DNA from: Staphylococcus sp. Marseille-Q5304
GTDB taxonomy: Bacteria > Bacillota > Bacilli > Staphylococcales > Staphylococcaceae
Direction: 5' to 3'
Length of the DNA: 64,000 nt
Assembly (NCBI RefSeq): GCF_943737015.1
Contig: NZ_CALSFP010000001.1
Span: 2,108,001 to 2,172,000, forward strand
Shown here: piece by piece, positions 43,766 through 52,191 of the stretch
Numbering within the stretch: the stretch's first letter is position 1
How the letters are laid out: every line of letters starts with the position of its first letter
Notes under the pieces: model-generated
The model's database searches: none
Told to the model about the DNA's origin: nothing
The model's input: the letters and a program-made list of their open reading frames with translations, nothing else
Made by a program: the position numbers and the translations under genes

Positions 43766-44544
43766 GTGAAACATTTTAGTAGTTTACTTTTTTTAATAAC
43801 TCTAACAGGTTTAGCATTTTTTATTGAAGGCTGTGATATGTTGAATATAGATAGTGGTAAGGAACGAGAACTTAAGAAAAGCTTTTCAAAGACGTTAGAT
43901 ATGTATCCAATTAAAAATCTTGAGGAACTATATGATAAAGAAGGTTATCGAGATGAAGAATTTGATAAAGATGATAAGGGAACATGGATAATTAATTCTG
44001 AAATGGTCAATCAACCAAAAGGAAAAAGTATGAAATCAAGAGGTATGGTTTTATATATGAATAGAAATACACGAACTACTAAAGGATATTTTATTGTAAG
44101 CGAAACAACTGAAGATAGTAAGGGAAGACCACATGCAACAGAAAAAAATATCCGGTTATAATGAAAAATAATAAAATCATTCCTACCGAGAAAATAAAGG
44201 ATAAAAAATTAACAAACGAAATAGAGAACTTTAAATTCTTTGTGCAATATGCAAATTTCAAAGATTTAAATGATTATAAAAATGGAGATATTTCATATAA
44301 TCCCAATGTGCCTAGTTATTCAGCAGAATATCAATTAGATAATGACAATTATAATGTAAAGCAACTGAGAAAACGGTATAACATACCAACAAAACAAGCG
44401 CCCAAATTATTATTAAAAGGAACTGGTGACTTAAAAGGATCGTCAGTGGGTTATAATCAATTGGAATATACATTCGTAGAAAAGAAAGGGGAAAATATAT
44501 TCTTTTCTGATTTTATGAACTTTAATCCAAGCAGTGAGGATTAA
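43766..44544 (+). pseudogene. Tandem-type lipoprotein (DUF576), copy 2, frameshifted
   Basis: It begins at GTG 43766 after GAAAGATGTGGGAAC, the counterpart of the ATG used by the other copies. The signal peptide ends in lipobox FIEGCD. The frame closes at 44161, where an A-run has seven A residues; eight would give EKKYPV, as in copies 3-5, and restore the frame through 44544. The second half ([19 protein letters not shown], then [14 protein letters not shown]) is intact. A homopolymer slip is the likely cause, either a real phase-variable change or a base-calling error. Confidence 0.85.
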
Positions 44545-44545
44545 T

Positions 44546-44803
44546 CATGAATAAAAAAGATTATAAGATAATAATGCAAGGTGTTTTAGAACTACGGTTC
44601 CTTTCGTTAGGATAATTCAAAACCTATAATTGAAAAGTCACTACTATTAGGTCATTAACGGCTTATAGTGGCTTTAACTGTACGCTACTATGGAGTTTAT
44701 CATTTATTTTGGGTTGGTTTATAATACCAAAACTCGTCAAAAAAATATTAACTTCAGATAATATCAAAGTAATTAAGCATTTTGAGGTGAGAGATGGAAA
44801 TTA
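44546..44803 (+). pseudogene. Remnant of a small membrane-protein gene
   Basis: After an ATG at 44546 the text reads MNKKDYKIIMQGVLELRFL before stops. Further pieces in shifted frames read LTAYSGFNCTLLWSLSFILG and WFIIPKLVKKILTSDNIKVI, which look like a membrane helix and a basic flank. Some lipoprotein arrays carry such membrane proteins (for example DUF443), but I cannot confirm the family. There is no intact frame. Confidence 0.4.
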
Positions 44804-44957
44804 ATAAAATATGAAAATCATATTTTTGGATACAATCCCAATCGCCTCGTTTCTTGGAATTTACATAGATAGTTAATTATATATGAATTAATAAATAAGC
44901 TAAGCAAAAATTTGCTTAGCTTTTATTGTTATAAGTATTTAAAGAGAGTAAGTTAAA

Positions 44958-45080
44958 TTATTCTCTTTCTAAATGTGTGTAAATGTTAATGATTGCACCA
45001 ATTATAAATACGATGAAGAATATGATAAATCCAAATATTTCAACTGAATGCACTTCTTCATGGGATAAAAATTTATTCAT
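44958..45080 (-). CDS. 40-residue single-helix membrane peptide
   Basis: The frame starts at ATG 45080, immediately after the stop of the LtrA-like gene (TAAATG), so it may be translated by coupling. It reads MNKFLSHEEVHSVEIFGFI, continues with a run of Ile and Phe that forms one membrane helix, and ends THLERE. Small one-helix proteins are common in staphylococci. No family is recognised, and no strong separate ribosome binding site is visible. Confidence 0.5.
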   Translation of the reverse strand: MNKFLSHEEVHSVEIFGFIIFFIVFIIGAIINIYTHLERE

Positions 45081-45902
45081 TTACAAGAATATGGTGTCTA
45101 ATGAAAATATTAATAATAAATGTAGATAAATCGTTAGGAACCCGGTTTGACTCGTAGTGTTTTTGTCGGTCATTTTATAATGATAAGTGTAGAAAATAAA
45201 TAATATAGTGATGAATATGAAACTAAATACGTATTTAATGTCTAGATCTGTCAATTTTATATTCTGAATTAATAATACAAGACCTTCGCCAAATATTAAT
45301 ATTACTAATAGGCTTAATCTTTCAGTTAAATGATTGAAAAATACAGGGTTTCTATGTGAAATTTTGTAAAAACATAAAGGAAATGTTGCTACTATTAATA
45401 TTCCGACAAAATAAACCCAAAAGTTAATCGGTGCAGGTAAAAATAGTGAAATGATAGAAATAATAATTGTTAGTATTAATCCTGTTGTATACGTTTTAAC
45501 TAGTTTTCCTTCAACATCTTTATTATCAAGTAAGTGGTTCATGTAATATTGTATGACGATGCTTAAATATATGATTGTTGACATGATAACAAACGGTTTA
45601 AAGGTTTGTTGGAATTCTGCGTTTATTGCTTTAGATAATATAATAATTAAATACATATCTATAAATACGAATAGGTATTGATACCATTTTTTGTTAAAAA
45701 ATCGATTTACTAGAAGTGTTCTGTAAATCCATATAGAGAAAAACACAAGAAATAGCATGAAACTTTTTCCTAAATCTTCATAGGCCATTAAATTATCCGA
45801 TATACTTTCCACAGTTTGATTTATGGTTGATAATACATACACGAATATTAAATCAAAGAATAATTCCGTCATACTGACATCTTTTTTATCTATTCTTTCC
45901 AT
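45081..45902 (-). CDS. Low-temperature-requirement A (LtrA)-like membrane protein
   Basis: The 273-residue protein begins MERIDKKDVSMTELFFDLIF, matching the LtrA signature (TELFFDLIFVYVLS). About seven to eight hydrophobic helices follow, with GEGLVLLIQNI near residue 203. LtrA proteins are usually 350-400 residues, so this is a short form lacking the last helices, perhaps truncated. LtrA is needed for growth in cold in Listeria, but its molecular role is unknown. The start follows a GAGGTG site at about 45912. It lies on the opposite strand between lipoprotein copies 2 and 3 and interrupts the array. Confidence 0.75.
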   Translation of the reverse strand: MERIDKKDVSMTELFFDLIFVYVLSTINQTVESISDNLMAYEDLGKSFMLFLVFFSIWIYRTLLVNRFFNKKWYQYLFVFIDMYLIIILSKAINAEFQQTFKPFVIMSTIIYLSIVIQYYMNHLLDNKDVEGKLVKTYTTGLILTIIISIISLFLPAPINFWVYFVGILIVATFPLCFYKISHRNPVFFNHLTERLSLLVILIFGEGLVLLIQNIKLTDLDIKYVFSFIFITILFIFYTYHYKMTDKNTTSQTGFLTIYLHLLLIFSLDTIFL

Positions 45903-46312
45903 TATTTCACCTCTTAATTTTATAAACAGCCGTCTTCATATTACAGCATGAGCCATTATTTATTAATGTGTCTTATAACTATCGTTAAACTATTTACCTC
46001 TTATGAATAGGGTTTAATCATAATCATCAGAGTACAACGTAAAAAGATAATGTATTACCAAATTGTATATATAAGAATTTTCTTTTTTGAAAAGTGTAAC
46101 AGTATAAGTTAATCAAAAGTATTTTTGATTAGGCTTACCTTTCATCAGTCCTCTATAAAATAATTTATTAACGAACAAAACTATATTTAAAATTTGTAAA
46201 ATATACTAGAATTAAATAGTATGACCAATATTTATTTGCTAATATAAAGGTGAGGATTTACTGGTTATTAATTATAGATTAGTTAGTTTTAAAAATAGAA
46301 AGATGTGAATAA
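45903..46312. other. Intergenic region between the LtrA-like gene and lipoprotein copy 3
   Basis: No coding frame is seen. The last 100 bases (ATTAAATAG, AATATAAAGGTG, AAAATAGAAAGATGTG) resemble the leaders of the other lipoprotein copies, so it contains the duplicated promoter of copies 3-5. Confidence 0.5.
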
Positions 46313-47092
46313 ATGAATTTTTTTAAAAGGTTATTACTATACATATTTGTACTCTTTGCATCAATACTCATTAGTGGTTGCGGTATATTAAACATAGAAA
46401 GTAGTAAAGAACGGCAAGTTAAGAAAAACTTTTCAAACACGTTAGATACCTTTCCAATCAAAAATCTAGAGGATTTATATGATAAAGAAGGTTACCGTGA
46501 CGACCAGTTTGAAAAAGGTGATAAAGGTATGTGGGTAATCAGATCAGAAATGATTATCCAACCAAAAGGAAAGAATTTGAAATCAAGAGGCATGGTTATT
46601 TATATGGACAGAAATACCAGAATGACTTCAGGGTACTTTGTTGTCAATGAAATAGGTAATGCTAGTAAAGGTAGAACTCATGATTATGAAAAGAAATATC
46701 CAGTAAAAATGGAAAATAATAAGTTCATTCCAACTAAAAAAATTAAAAACGACAGTTTAAAAAGAGAAATAGAGGATTTTAAATTTTTTGTACAATATGC
46801 AAACTTTAAACAATCAAAAGATATTTACAATGGGGATGTATCATATAACCCGAATGTACCTAGTTACTCGGCTGAATATGATTTGAAGAATAGTGATTAT
46901 AACGTTAAACAATTGCGGGACAGGTATAAAATACCGACGAAACAAGCACCCAAATTACGATTAAAAAGAATGGGTAAATTGAAAGGTTCATCATTAGGAT
47001 ATAAAAACCTTGAATATATATTCGTAGAAAATCAAGAACAAAACGTTTACTTCTCAAGTAGTATGAATTTTAAACCAAGCGAGAATAATTAA
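46313..47092 (+). CDS. Tandem-type lipoprotein (DUF576), copy 3
   Basis: The 259-residue protein starts at ATG 46313 after GAAAGATGTGAATAA. Its signal peptide ends in lipobox LISGCG. The family core reads [20 protein letters not shown] and [20 protein letters not shown], and the end has [15 protein letters not shown]. It is the first of three adjacent intact copies with 30-base gaps and nearly identical signal-peptide coding sequences, likely one operon. Divergence is highest in the middle of the mature domain (about residues 100-160), the probable ligand- or toxin-binding part. Confidence 0.88.
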   Translation: MNFFKRLLLYIFVLFASILISGCGILNIESSKERQVKKNFSNTLDTFPIKNLEDLYDKEGYRDDQFEKGDKGMWVIRSEMIIQPKGKNLKSRGMVIYMDRNTRMTSGYFVVNEIGNASKGRTHDYEKKYPVKMENNKFIPTKKIKNDSLKREIEDFKFFVQYANFKQSKDIYNGDVSYNPNVPSYSAEYDLKNSDYNVKQLRDRYKIPTKQAPKLRLKRMGKLKGSSLGYKNLEYIFVENQEQNVYFSSSMNFKPSENN

Positions 47093-47122
47093 TTAGTTTT
47101 GAACATAGAAAGATGTGAATAA

Positions 47123-47905
47123 ATGAAAATTTTAAAAAGGTTATTACTATACGTATTTGTACTCTTTGCATCAATACTCATTAGTGGTTGCGGTGTATTG
47201 AACATAGAAAAAAGTAGTAAAGAACGACAAATTAAGAAAAGCTTTTCAAAGACGTTAGATATGTATCCGATTAAAAATCTAGAGGATTTATACGAGAAAG
47301 AAGGATACCGTGACGACCAGTTTGAAAAAAGCGATAAAGGAACTTGGTTACTTCACTCAGAGATGGCTATACAACTTAAAGGAGAAGATATAGAAACTAG
47401 AGGTATGGTGTTAAAAATTAATAGAAACACAAGAACATCTAAAGGGCATTATATAACCAATACACTTTCGTATGATGATAAAGGAAGACCGCAAGATAAT
47501 AAAAAAAAGTATCCAGTGAAAATGGAGAATAATAAAATAATACCTACCAGAAAAGTTGAAGATAGCAATATAAGAAAAGAAATAAGACAATTTAAGTTTT
47601 TCGCACAATATAGTAATTTTAAAGATTTCAAAGATTATAAACATGGAAAAATATCGTACAACCCTAATGTGCCAAGTTACGCAGCAAAATATCAATTAGA
47701 TAACAACGATTATAATGTTAAACAACTCAGAAAAAGATATGACATACCAACAAAACAGGCACCTAAATTATTGTTGAATGGTTCAGGTGACTTAAAAGGT
47801 TCATCAGTTGGTTATAAAGATATAGAGTATACCTTTGTCGAAAATAAAAAAGAGAATATCTTTTTTACTGATAGTATATATTTTAAACCTAGCGAAAATA
47901 ATTAA
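47123..47905 (+). CDS. Tandem-type lipoprotein (DUF576), copy 4
   Basis: The 260-residue paralogue has the same ribosome binding region and signal peptide as copies 3 and 5, and lipobox LISGCG. It carries one extra residue pair ([10 protein letters not shown]) after the lipid anchor. Its centre differs most from its neighbours ([20 protein letters not shown]), while the C-terminal block [20 protein letters not shown] and [20 protein letters not shown] is nearly the same as in copy 5. That mosaic pattern suggests recombination among copies. It lies 30 bases after copy 3. Confidence 0.88.
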   Translation: MKILKRLLLYVFVLFASILISGCGVLNIEKSSKERQIKKSFSKTLDMYPIKNLEDLYEKEGYRDDQFEKSDKGTWLLHSEMAIQLKGEDIETRGMVLKINRNTRTSKGHYITNTLSYDDKGRPQDNKKKYPVKMENNKIIPTRKVEDSNIRKEIRQFKFFAQYSNFKDFKDYKHGKISYNPNVPSYAAKYQLDNNDYNVKQLRKRYDIPTKQAPKLLLNGSGDLKGSSVGYKDIEYTFVENKKENIFFTDSIYFKPSENN

Positions 47906-47935
47906 TTAGTTTTGAAAATAGAAAGATGTGAATAA

Positions 47936-48721
47936 ATGAAAATATTAAAAAGGTTATTACTATACGTATTTGTACTCTTTGCATCAATACTCATTAGTGG
48001 TTGCGGTGTATTGAACATAGATAGTAGTAAAGAACGGCAAATTAAGAAAAGCTTTTCAAAGACGTTAGATATGTATCCGATTAAAAATCTAGAGGACCTA
48101 TATGATAAAGAAGGTTACCGTGATGAAGAATTTGATAAAGGTGATAAAGGGACTTGGATACTTGATTCTCAAATGGTCATTGAACCGAAAGGAAAAAGCA
48201 TGAAAGCAAGAGGAATGGTTATTTATATGAATAGAAATACTCGAACAACGAATGGGTATTTCTATGTAAGTGAAACCTCAGAAGATAGAAAAGGTAAACT
48301 ACATGATACTGAGAAAAAATATCCAGTAAAAATGGAAAATAATAGGATTATACCAATCAAGAAAATTAATGATAAAAAAATAAAAAACGAAATAGAAACC
48401 TTTAAATTTTTTTCTCAATACGGAAACTTTAAAGATTTAAAAGATTATAAACATGGAGAAATATCGTACAACCCTAATGTGCCAAGTTACTCAGCAAAAT
48501 ATCAATTAGATAACAACGATTACAATGTTAAACAACTTAGAAAAAGATATGACATCCCAACGAAACAGGCACCTAAATTATTGTTGAAAGGTTCAGGTGA
48601 CTTAAGAGGTTCATCAGTTGGTTATAAGGATATAGAGTATACGTTTGTCGAAAATAAAAAAGAGAATATTTATTTCAGTGATAGTATAGACTTTAACCCT
48701 AGTGAGGATGAAGCTAAGTAA
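47936..48721 (+). CDS. Tandem-type lipoprotein (DUF576), copy 5
   Basis: The 261-residue last copy has lipobox LISGCG and core [20 protein letters not shown]. Its middle ([20 protein letters not shown]) is closest to the frameshifted copy 2, whereas its ends are closest to copy 4, again a mosaic. The C-terminus ends NPSEDEAK. It follows copy 4 by 30 bases with the same GAAAGATGTGAATAA leader and closes the array. Confidence 0.88.
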   Translation: MKILKRLLLYVFVLFASILISGCGVLNIDSSKERQIKKSFSKTLDMYPIKNLEDLYDKEGYRDEEFDKGDKGTWILDSQMVIEPKGKSMKARGMVIYMNRNTRTTNGYFYVSETSEDRKGKLHDTEKKYPVKMENNRIIPIKKINDKKIKNEIETFKFFSQYGNFKDLKDYKHGEISYNPNVPSYSAKYQLDNNDYNVKQLRKRYDIPTKQAPKLLLKGSGDLRGSSVGYKDIEYTFVENKKENIYFSDSIDFNPSEDEAK

Positions 48722-48824
48722 TTACCCAATTCATTGTTTATAATCCCACATTAATGTGTAATTTTAAATTTTCTCTAGGTATGTAGCTTTTTATAACTTA
48801 AATAAGTTAAAGGAGACTAGGATT

Positions 48825-49523
48825 ATGAGTAAAATTATGATTGTTAATACAAGTACGAATAATTTTGAGGGTACTAGTAAACCGACAGGTCTATGGCTTG
48901 GAGAACTTGTTCATTTTTATGATTATTTTAAATCTCATAATCATAAAATTGATTTATTTAATATTAATGGTGACATTACGCCGATCGATCCGGTTAGTTT
49001 AAAACCGTTGATGTTAGATAGTGTGACGAAAGCGTATTTCAATGATGAATCATTCATGGAATTATTAAGAAGTTCCAAGCCTATTGAAGAAGCAAATCCT
49101 ACAGAATATGATGTGATTTATTTTACTGGTGGTCATGGTGTGATGTTTGATTTTCCTAATAATGACACGATTCAACATGCAGTTAATGAAGTATACAACC
49201 ATGGCGGCGTGGTTGCGGCAGTTTGTCATGGTATAGCGGCTTTATTAAATGTAAAAGATAAAAATGGTAGATATTTTATTGATAAAAGAGAAATCACAGG
49301 CTTTTCGAATATTGAAGAAGTATTAGCAAATCGTAAAAATATCGTGCCATTTATGTTAGAAAGTGAAATTAAACGACGTGAGGCACGATATAGCAAAGCC
49401 AAAATTCCATTTACGCCTTATGTAAAAGTGGATAATAGATTGGTAACAGGACAAAATCCACAGTCGGCAAAACAAGTTGCAGAAGCGGTTGATCATATAC
49501 TTAAAAATGATGTATCTGAGTAA
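48825..49523 (+). CDS. DJ-1/PfpI-family protein (Hsp31-like)
   Basis: This 232-residue protein has the class-I glutamine amidotransferase-like fold of DJ-1/PfpI. The nucleophilic elbow is VVAAVCHGIAALLN (cysteine near residue 137), with Glu from GLWLGELVHFYDYF and the DVIYFTGGHGVMFDFP loop, as in Hsp31-type chaperones and glyoxalase III enzymes. It probably detoxifies methylglyoxal or protects proteins, in the cytoplasm. The start follows AAAGGAGACTAGG. It is a single-gene unit. Confidence 0.88.
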   Translation: MSKIMIVNTSTNNFEGTSKPTGLWLGELVHFYDYFKSHNHKIDLFNINGDITPIDPVSLKPLMLDSVTKAYFNDESFMELLRSSKPIEEANPTEYDVIYFTGGHGVMFDFPNNDTIQHAVNEVYNHGGVVAAVCHGIAALLNVKDKNGRYFIDKREITGFSNIEEVLANRKNIVPFMLESEIKRREARYSKAKIPFTPYVKVDNRLVTGQNPQSAKQVAEAVDHILKNDVSE

Positions 49524-49594
49524 ATTTATTCATAATTTAAAAATATTTCATGCACGGCATAATAATAAATGAATTTTACAAGTTTATATAAAGG

Positions 49595-49748
49595 TGTCTG
49601 AGACAAAAATAGATGTCTCAGACTTTTTTCAACTAGGCAGTAAATCTCTTAATTAAAAACGCTCTTATATCAATCATAATTATCCTTGCAGGAGTAGGAC
49701 TACGAAATCTCTATTAGAAACCTATATTTCTGTCCTACTCTTTTTTTA
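49595..49748. repeat. Intergenic repeat, copy A
   Basis: A roughly 155-bp unit begins with the hairpin GTCTGAGACA / TGTCTCAGAC and then TTTTTTCAACTAG. It ends with a second hairpin GAGTAGGAC / GTCCTACTC followed by T residues. A second copy with the same layout is at 57364-57526. It may be a family of terminator-like mobile repeats or a small RNA. Confidence 0.75.
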
Positions 49749-49857
49749 TAATTTATAAAAAAGCATAAAACAACACAATATTTATGATATATTGTTATTG
49801 GAATACATATTTTAAATTTATTTGTATTACTTTCAAATTTTAAAAGGGATGGAGAAA

Positions 49858-50781
49858 ATGAAAAATATTAACAAATTTTTATTAACATTTGGTTCACTTA
49901 GTTTGGCTATGACTTTAACGGCATGTAGTAATGGGGAGAAAACAGAAAAGCAAGATAATAATAAGGAAAAACAAGAGGCTACGACGGATAAACAAGACAA
50001 ACCAAAACAGGAAAGTAATCAATCTGAGACACAAAAAAATGAAAATAAGAAAAATGACAATTCACAAGAAAATGAACAGAAATTAGACGATAAAACTAAA
50101 TTGGCTTTAGCATTTTTCGCGAAAGGCACTGAAAAACACATGTTGTCGAGAGACGAAGTTTTAACAGGAGTTTTCACAGTAAGAAATGGTAGTGAGTCTG
50201 AAAAGAAACAATTATATAAGCTCGTGTTGTCAAAAGAGGATTCGGTCGTAAATGCACCTCAAGGTATGAAATTTTACAAAGTTTATCCTCCAATTGGTAA
50301 TTTTACGTCTATCATCGGTATCAGTGATAAAAAAATAATTGCAGCTAGTACCCAAAGTAGACTAGACTACAAACAACTCTTGAGAACCGGAAAAGAATTT
50401 AATACACAAGATTTATATAAGCAATTTAAAAATAATTCATCCTTACCGGAATTAGCGAATAAAATCGAAATTTCGAATCAAAGCCCTGCGGAAGATGAAG
50501 AGAAACTAAAAGATTATGAAGAACATGAGAGCACGGTAACTATGGCACATTACCGATCACAAATTTATCAAAAAATTACAGAATTTAACGGTAAACCGTT
50601 TGATACAGATAAGTACTTAGTTGATAATGTAAAGCAAAAAGATGATGGTGGATGGCTAGTTAACTACCGTGATAAAAGAACCGCAGAAATCGTAGGTACT
50701 TTTACAACAGAAGGAGAAAATAAAATTGTTAAAAAAGACGCTAATGGTAATGTCATTAAAGAAAAAACATATGAAGAGTAG
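49858..50781 (+). CDS. Lipoprotein of unknown function with Lys/Glu/Gln-rich linker
   Basis: From ATG 49858 (after GGGATGGAGAA) the product is 307 residues. The signal peptide ends in lipobox LTACSN. Residues 25-75 are a low-complexity Lys/Glu/Asn/Gln linker, often used to span the cell wall. The folded part (about 80-300) contains FFAKGTEKHMLSRDEVLTGV, LPELANKIEISNQSP and a C-terminal GGWLVNYRDKRTAEIVGTF. I recognise no enzyme motif; similar staphylococcal lipoproteins are annotated as hypothetical. It is exposed at the membrane surface. A terminator follows at 50871-50900. Confidence 0.75.
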   Translation: MKNINKFLLTFGSLSLAMTLTACSNGEKTEKQDNNKEKQEATTDKQDKPKQESNQSETQKNENKKNDNSQENEQKLDDKTKLALAFFAKGTEKHMLSRDEVLTGVFTVRNGSESEKKQLYKLVLSKEDSVVNAPQGMKFYKVYPPIGNFTSIIGISDKKIIAASTQSRLDYKQLLRTGKEFNTQDLYKQFKNNSSLPELANKIEISNQSPAEDEEKLKDYEEHESTVTMAHYRSQIYQKITEFNGKPFDTDKYLVDNVKQKDDGGWLVNYRDKRTAEIVGTFTTEGENKIVKKDANGNVIKEKTYEE

Positions 50782-50870
50782 CTTCAATCCAATTAATTTT
50801 CTTCCATAAATTGTGTAAGGGTATTTGAAGATAATACTAACAATAAATGCAGTATATCATTATAAAAAAA

Positions 50871-50900
50871 TGGCAAGAATGGAATTAACCATTCTTGCCA
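50871..50900. terminator. Terminator between convergent genes
   Basis: A 12-bp perfect stem (TGGCAAGAATGG / CCATTCTTGCCA) with a 6-base loop sits between the lipoprotein and the 39-residue ORF. An A-run precedes it and TTTAC follows, so it can serve both strands. Confidence 0.88.
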
Positions 50901-50926
50901 CTTTACTATTTATCATAGACTTTTAA

Positions 50927-51046
50927 TTAAAATTTGTCTTTTAAGTCTTTCGCTTTGTCTTTAAGTTCTTCTTGTTTATCTTCGTCATTTTTAATTTCTT
51001 CGGCTTTATCTTCTGCTTGTTCTTTGAATTCGTCAAATTTACTCAT
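50927..51046 (-). CDS. 39-residue charged helical protein
   Basis: A short frame starts at ATG 51046 after a strong AAAGGAGGCATTTATT site. The peptide MSKFDEFKEQAEDKAEEIKN, then DEDKQEELKDKAKDLKD, is a fully charged amphipathic helix with heptad-like spacing. It resembles CsbD-like and other small stress-induced staphylococcal proteins but is too short to assign. The strong site, clean terminator and codon use argue that it is real. Confidence 0.7.
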   Translation of the reverse strand: MSKFDEFKEQAEDKAEEIKNDEDKQEELKDKAKDLKDKF

Positions 51047-51183
51047 AATAAATGCCTCCTTTAAATGATATATATCTACTATTCCTCAAAAACAGGACTT
51101 TAAACATTTATTGGAAAACAATATTTAAATTCAGTAATAATTGTCACTTTTCTTTTTGAGGTTAGACTGCCGTTTTAGTGACC

Positions 51184-51918
51184 TCACTGTGACTCACGTA
51201 AAGAATCGATTACTGACACCATATCGTCGTTAATGACTAATGTCGCATCCTCATCGTAAGGCGTTGTATCTTTATTAATAATAATTAAATTTTCTCCTTC
51301 GAAATTTGAAATGAGTCCTGCTGCAGGTTGAACAATTAACGACGACCCTAAAACGACGAGTGTGTCTGCAGTTTTTAATTTATGAAGTGCATTAAAAATA
51401 GTACCTTGATTTAACATTTCACCATATAAGACAATATCGGGTCTAATAGGGTTTCCGCATTTATCACAATGGCGTAAATGATTGTCGATGACTTCATGTT
51501 TTGTATATTTATGTTGGCAATGGAGACAGAAGAATTGATTTAACGTTCCGTGCAACTCGTCCACGTTTTGGCTGCCTGCATCAGAATGTAGACCGTCTAT
51601 ATTTTGAGTAATAACACCGTTGGATTGATGATTCTTTTCAAGTTCTGCAATCCATTGATGTACAGTATTTGGTTTTTTATCGGCGAATAATAAATATCGG
51701 TGACAAAAATCTATAAAGCCTTCTGGGTCACTTTCTAAATAATCGGAACTTAATATATATTCGGGTGAGTAGCCTTTTTTAGCGATTTCATCGTTTAGAC
51801 CACCGATTGAGCGGAAGTCCGGTATCCCGCTTGCGACAGAAATACCTGCCCCTGTGAAGAAAGCGATATTTTCTGAGTTTCTAATAATATCATCTAGATG
51901 TTGTATTTTATGATTCAT
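51184..51918 (-). CDS. NAD-dependent protein deacetylase (sirtuin)
   Basis: From ATG 51918 (MNHKIQHLDDIIRNSENIAF) after GGAGTGAAATCA the enzyme is 244 residues. NAD binding is shown by AFFTGAGISVASGIPDFRS and VITQNIDGLHSDAG, with the catalytic histidine in DELHGTL. A structural zinc is held by CLHC and CDKC. VVLGSSLIVQPAA and LIIINKDTTPYD close the Rossmann fold. It removes acyl groups from lysines in a NAD-dependent reaction in the cytoplasm. It is a stand-alone gene. Confidence 0.92.
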   Translation of the reverse strand: MNHKIQHLDDIIRNSENIAFFTGAGISVASGIPDFRSIGGLNDEIAKKGYSPEYILSSDYLESDPEGFIDFCHRYLLFADKKPNTVHQWIAELEKNHQSNGVITQNIDGLHSDAGSQNVDELHGTLNQFFCLHCQHKYTKHEVIDNHLRHCDKCGNPIRPDIVLYGEMLNQGTIFNALHKLKTADTLVVLGSSLIVQPAAGLISNFEGENLIIINKDTTPYDEDATLVINDDMVSVIDSLRESQ

Positions 51919-52114
51919 TGATTTCACTCCAATAAATTTTGATATCACGACCAACGATTTCACGTTAATTGTAAAATGCTGCAAAGCGTTTAGCAAATTT
52001 CAAAGTTATGTAACTCCTGACAGTTCGCTCCGCATACCAACCCCAAAAAACCCTCCACTAATATTTACTATTTACATTATTTGAATATTCTGGTAACTTT
52101 ATAAGTAGTAAATG

Positions 52115-52137
52115 CTACATAAATTAAATTTATGTAG
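52115..52137. promoter_or_regulatory. Perfect 23-bp palindrome upstream of the YfcC operon
   Basis: The arms CTACATAAATT and AATTTATGTAG surround one central A, followed by TTTTTATTT. No plus-strand gene lies upstream that would need a terminator. It is a candidate operator for the RpiR regulator encoded in the operon, or an attenuator in its leader. Confidence 0.5.
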
Positions 52138-52156
52138 TTTTTATTTCAATTAATTT

Positions 52157-52170
52157 TGAAAGCGCTTTCT
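52157..52170 (+). promoter_or_regulatory. CcpA cre site of the YfcC operon
   Basis: TGAAAGCGCTTTCT matches the cre consensus closely (TGWAANCGNTNWCA) apart from the last base. It lies 22 bases before the start codon, where CcpA bound with HPr-Ser46-P would block transcription when sugar is plentiful. Confidence 0.8.
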
Positions 52171-52191
52171 AAAACAAAGGGGAACGAGGCT

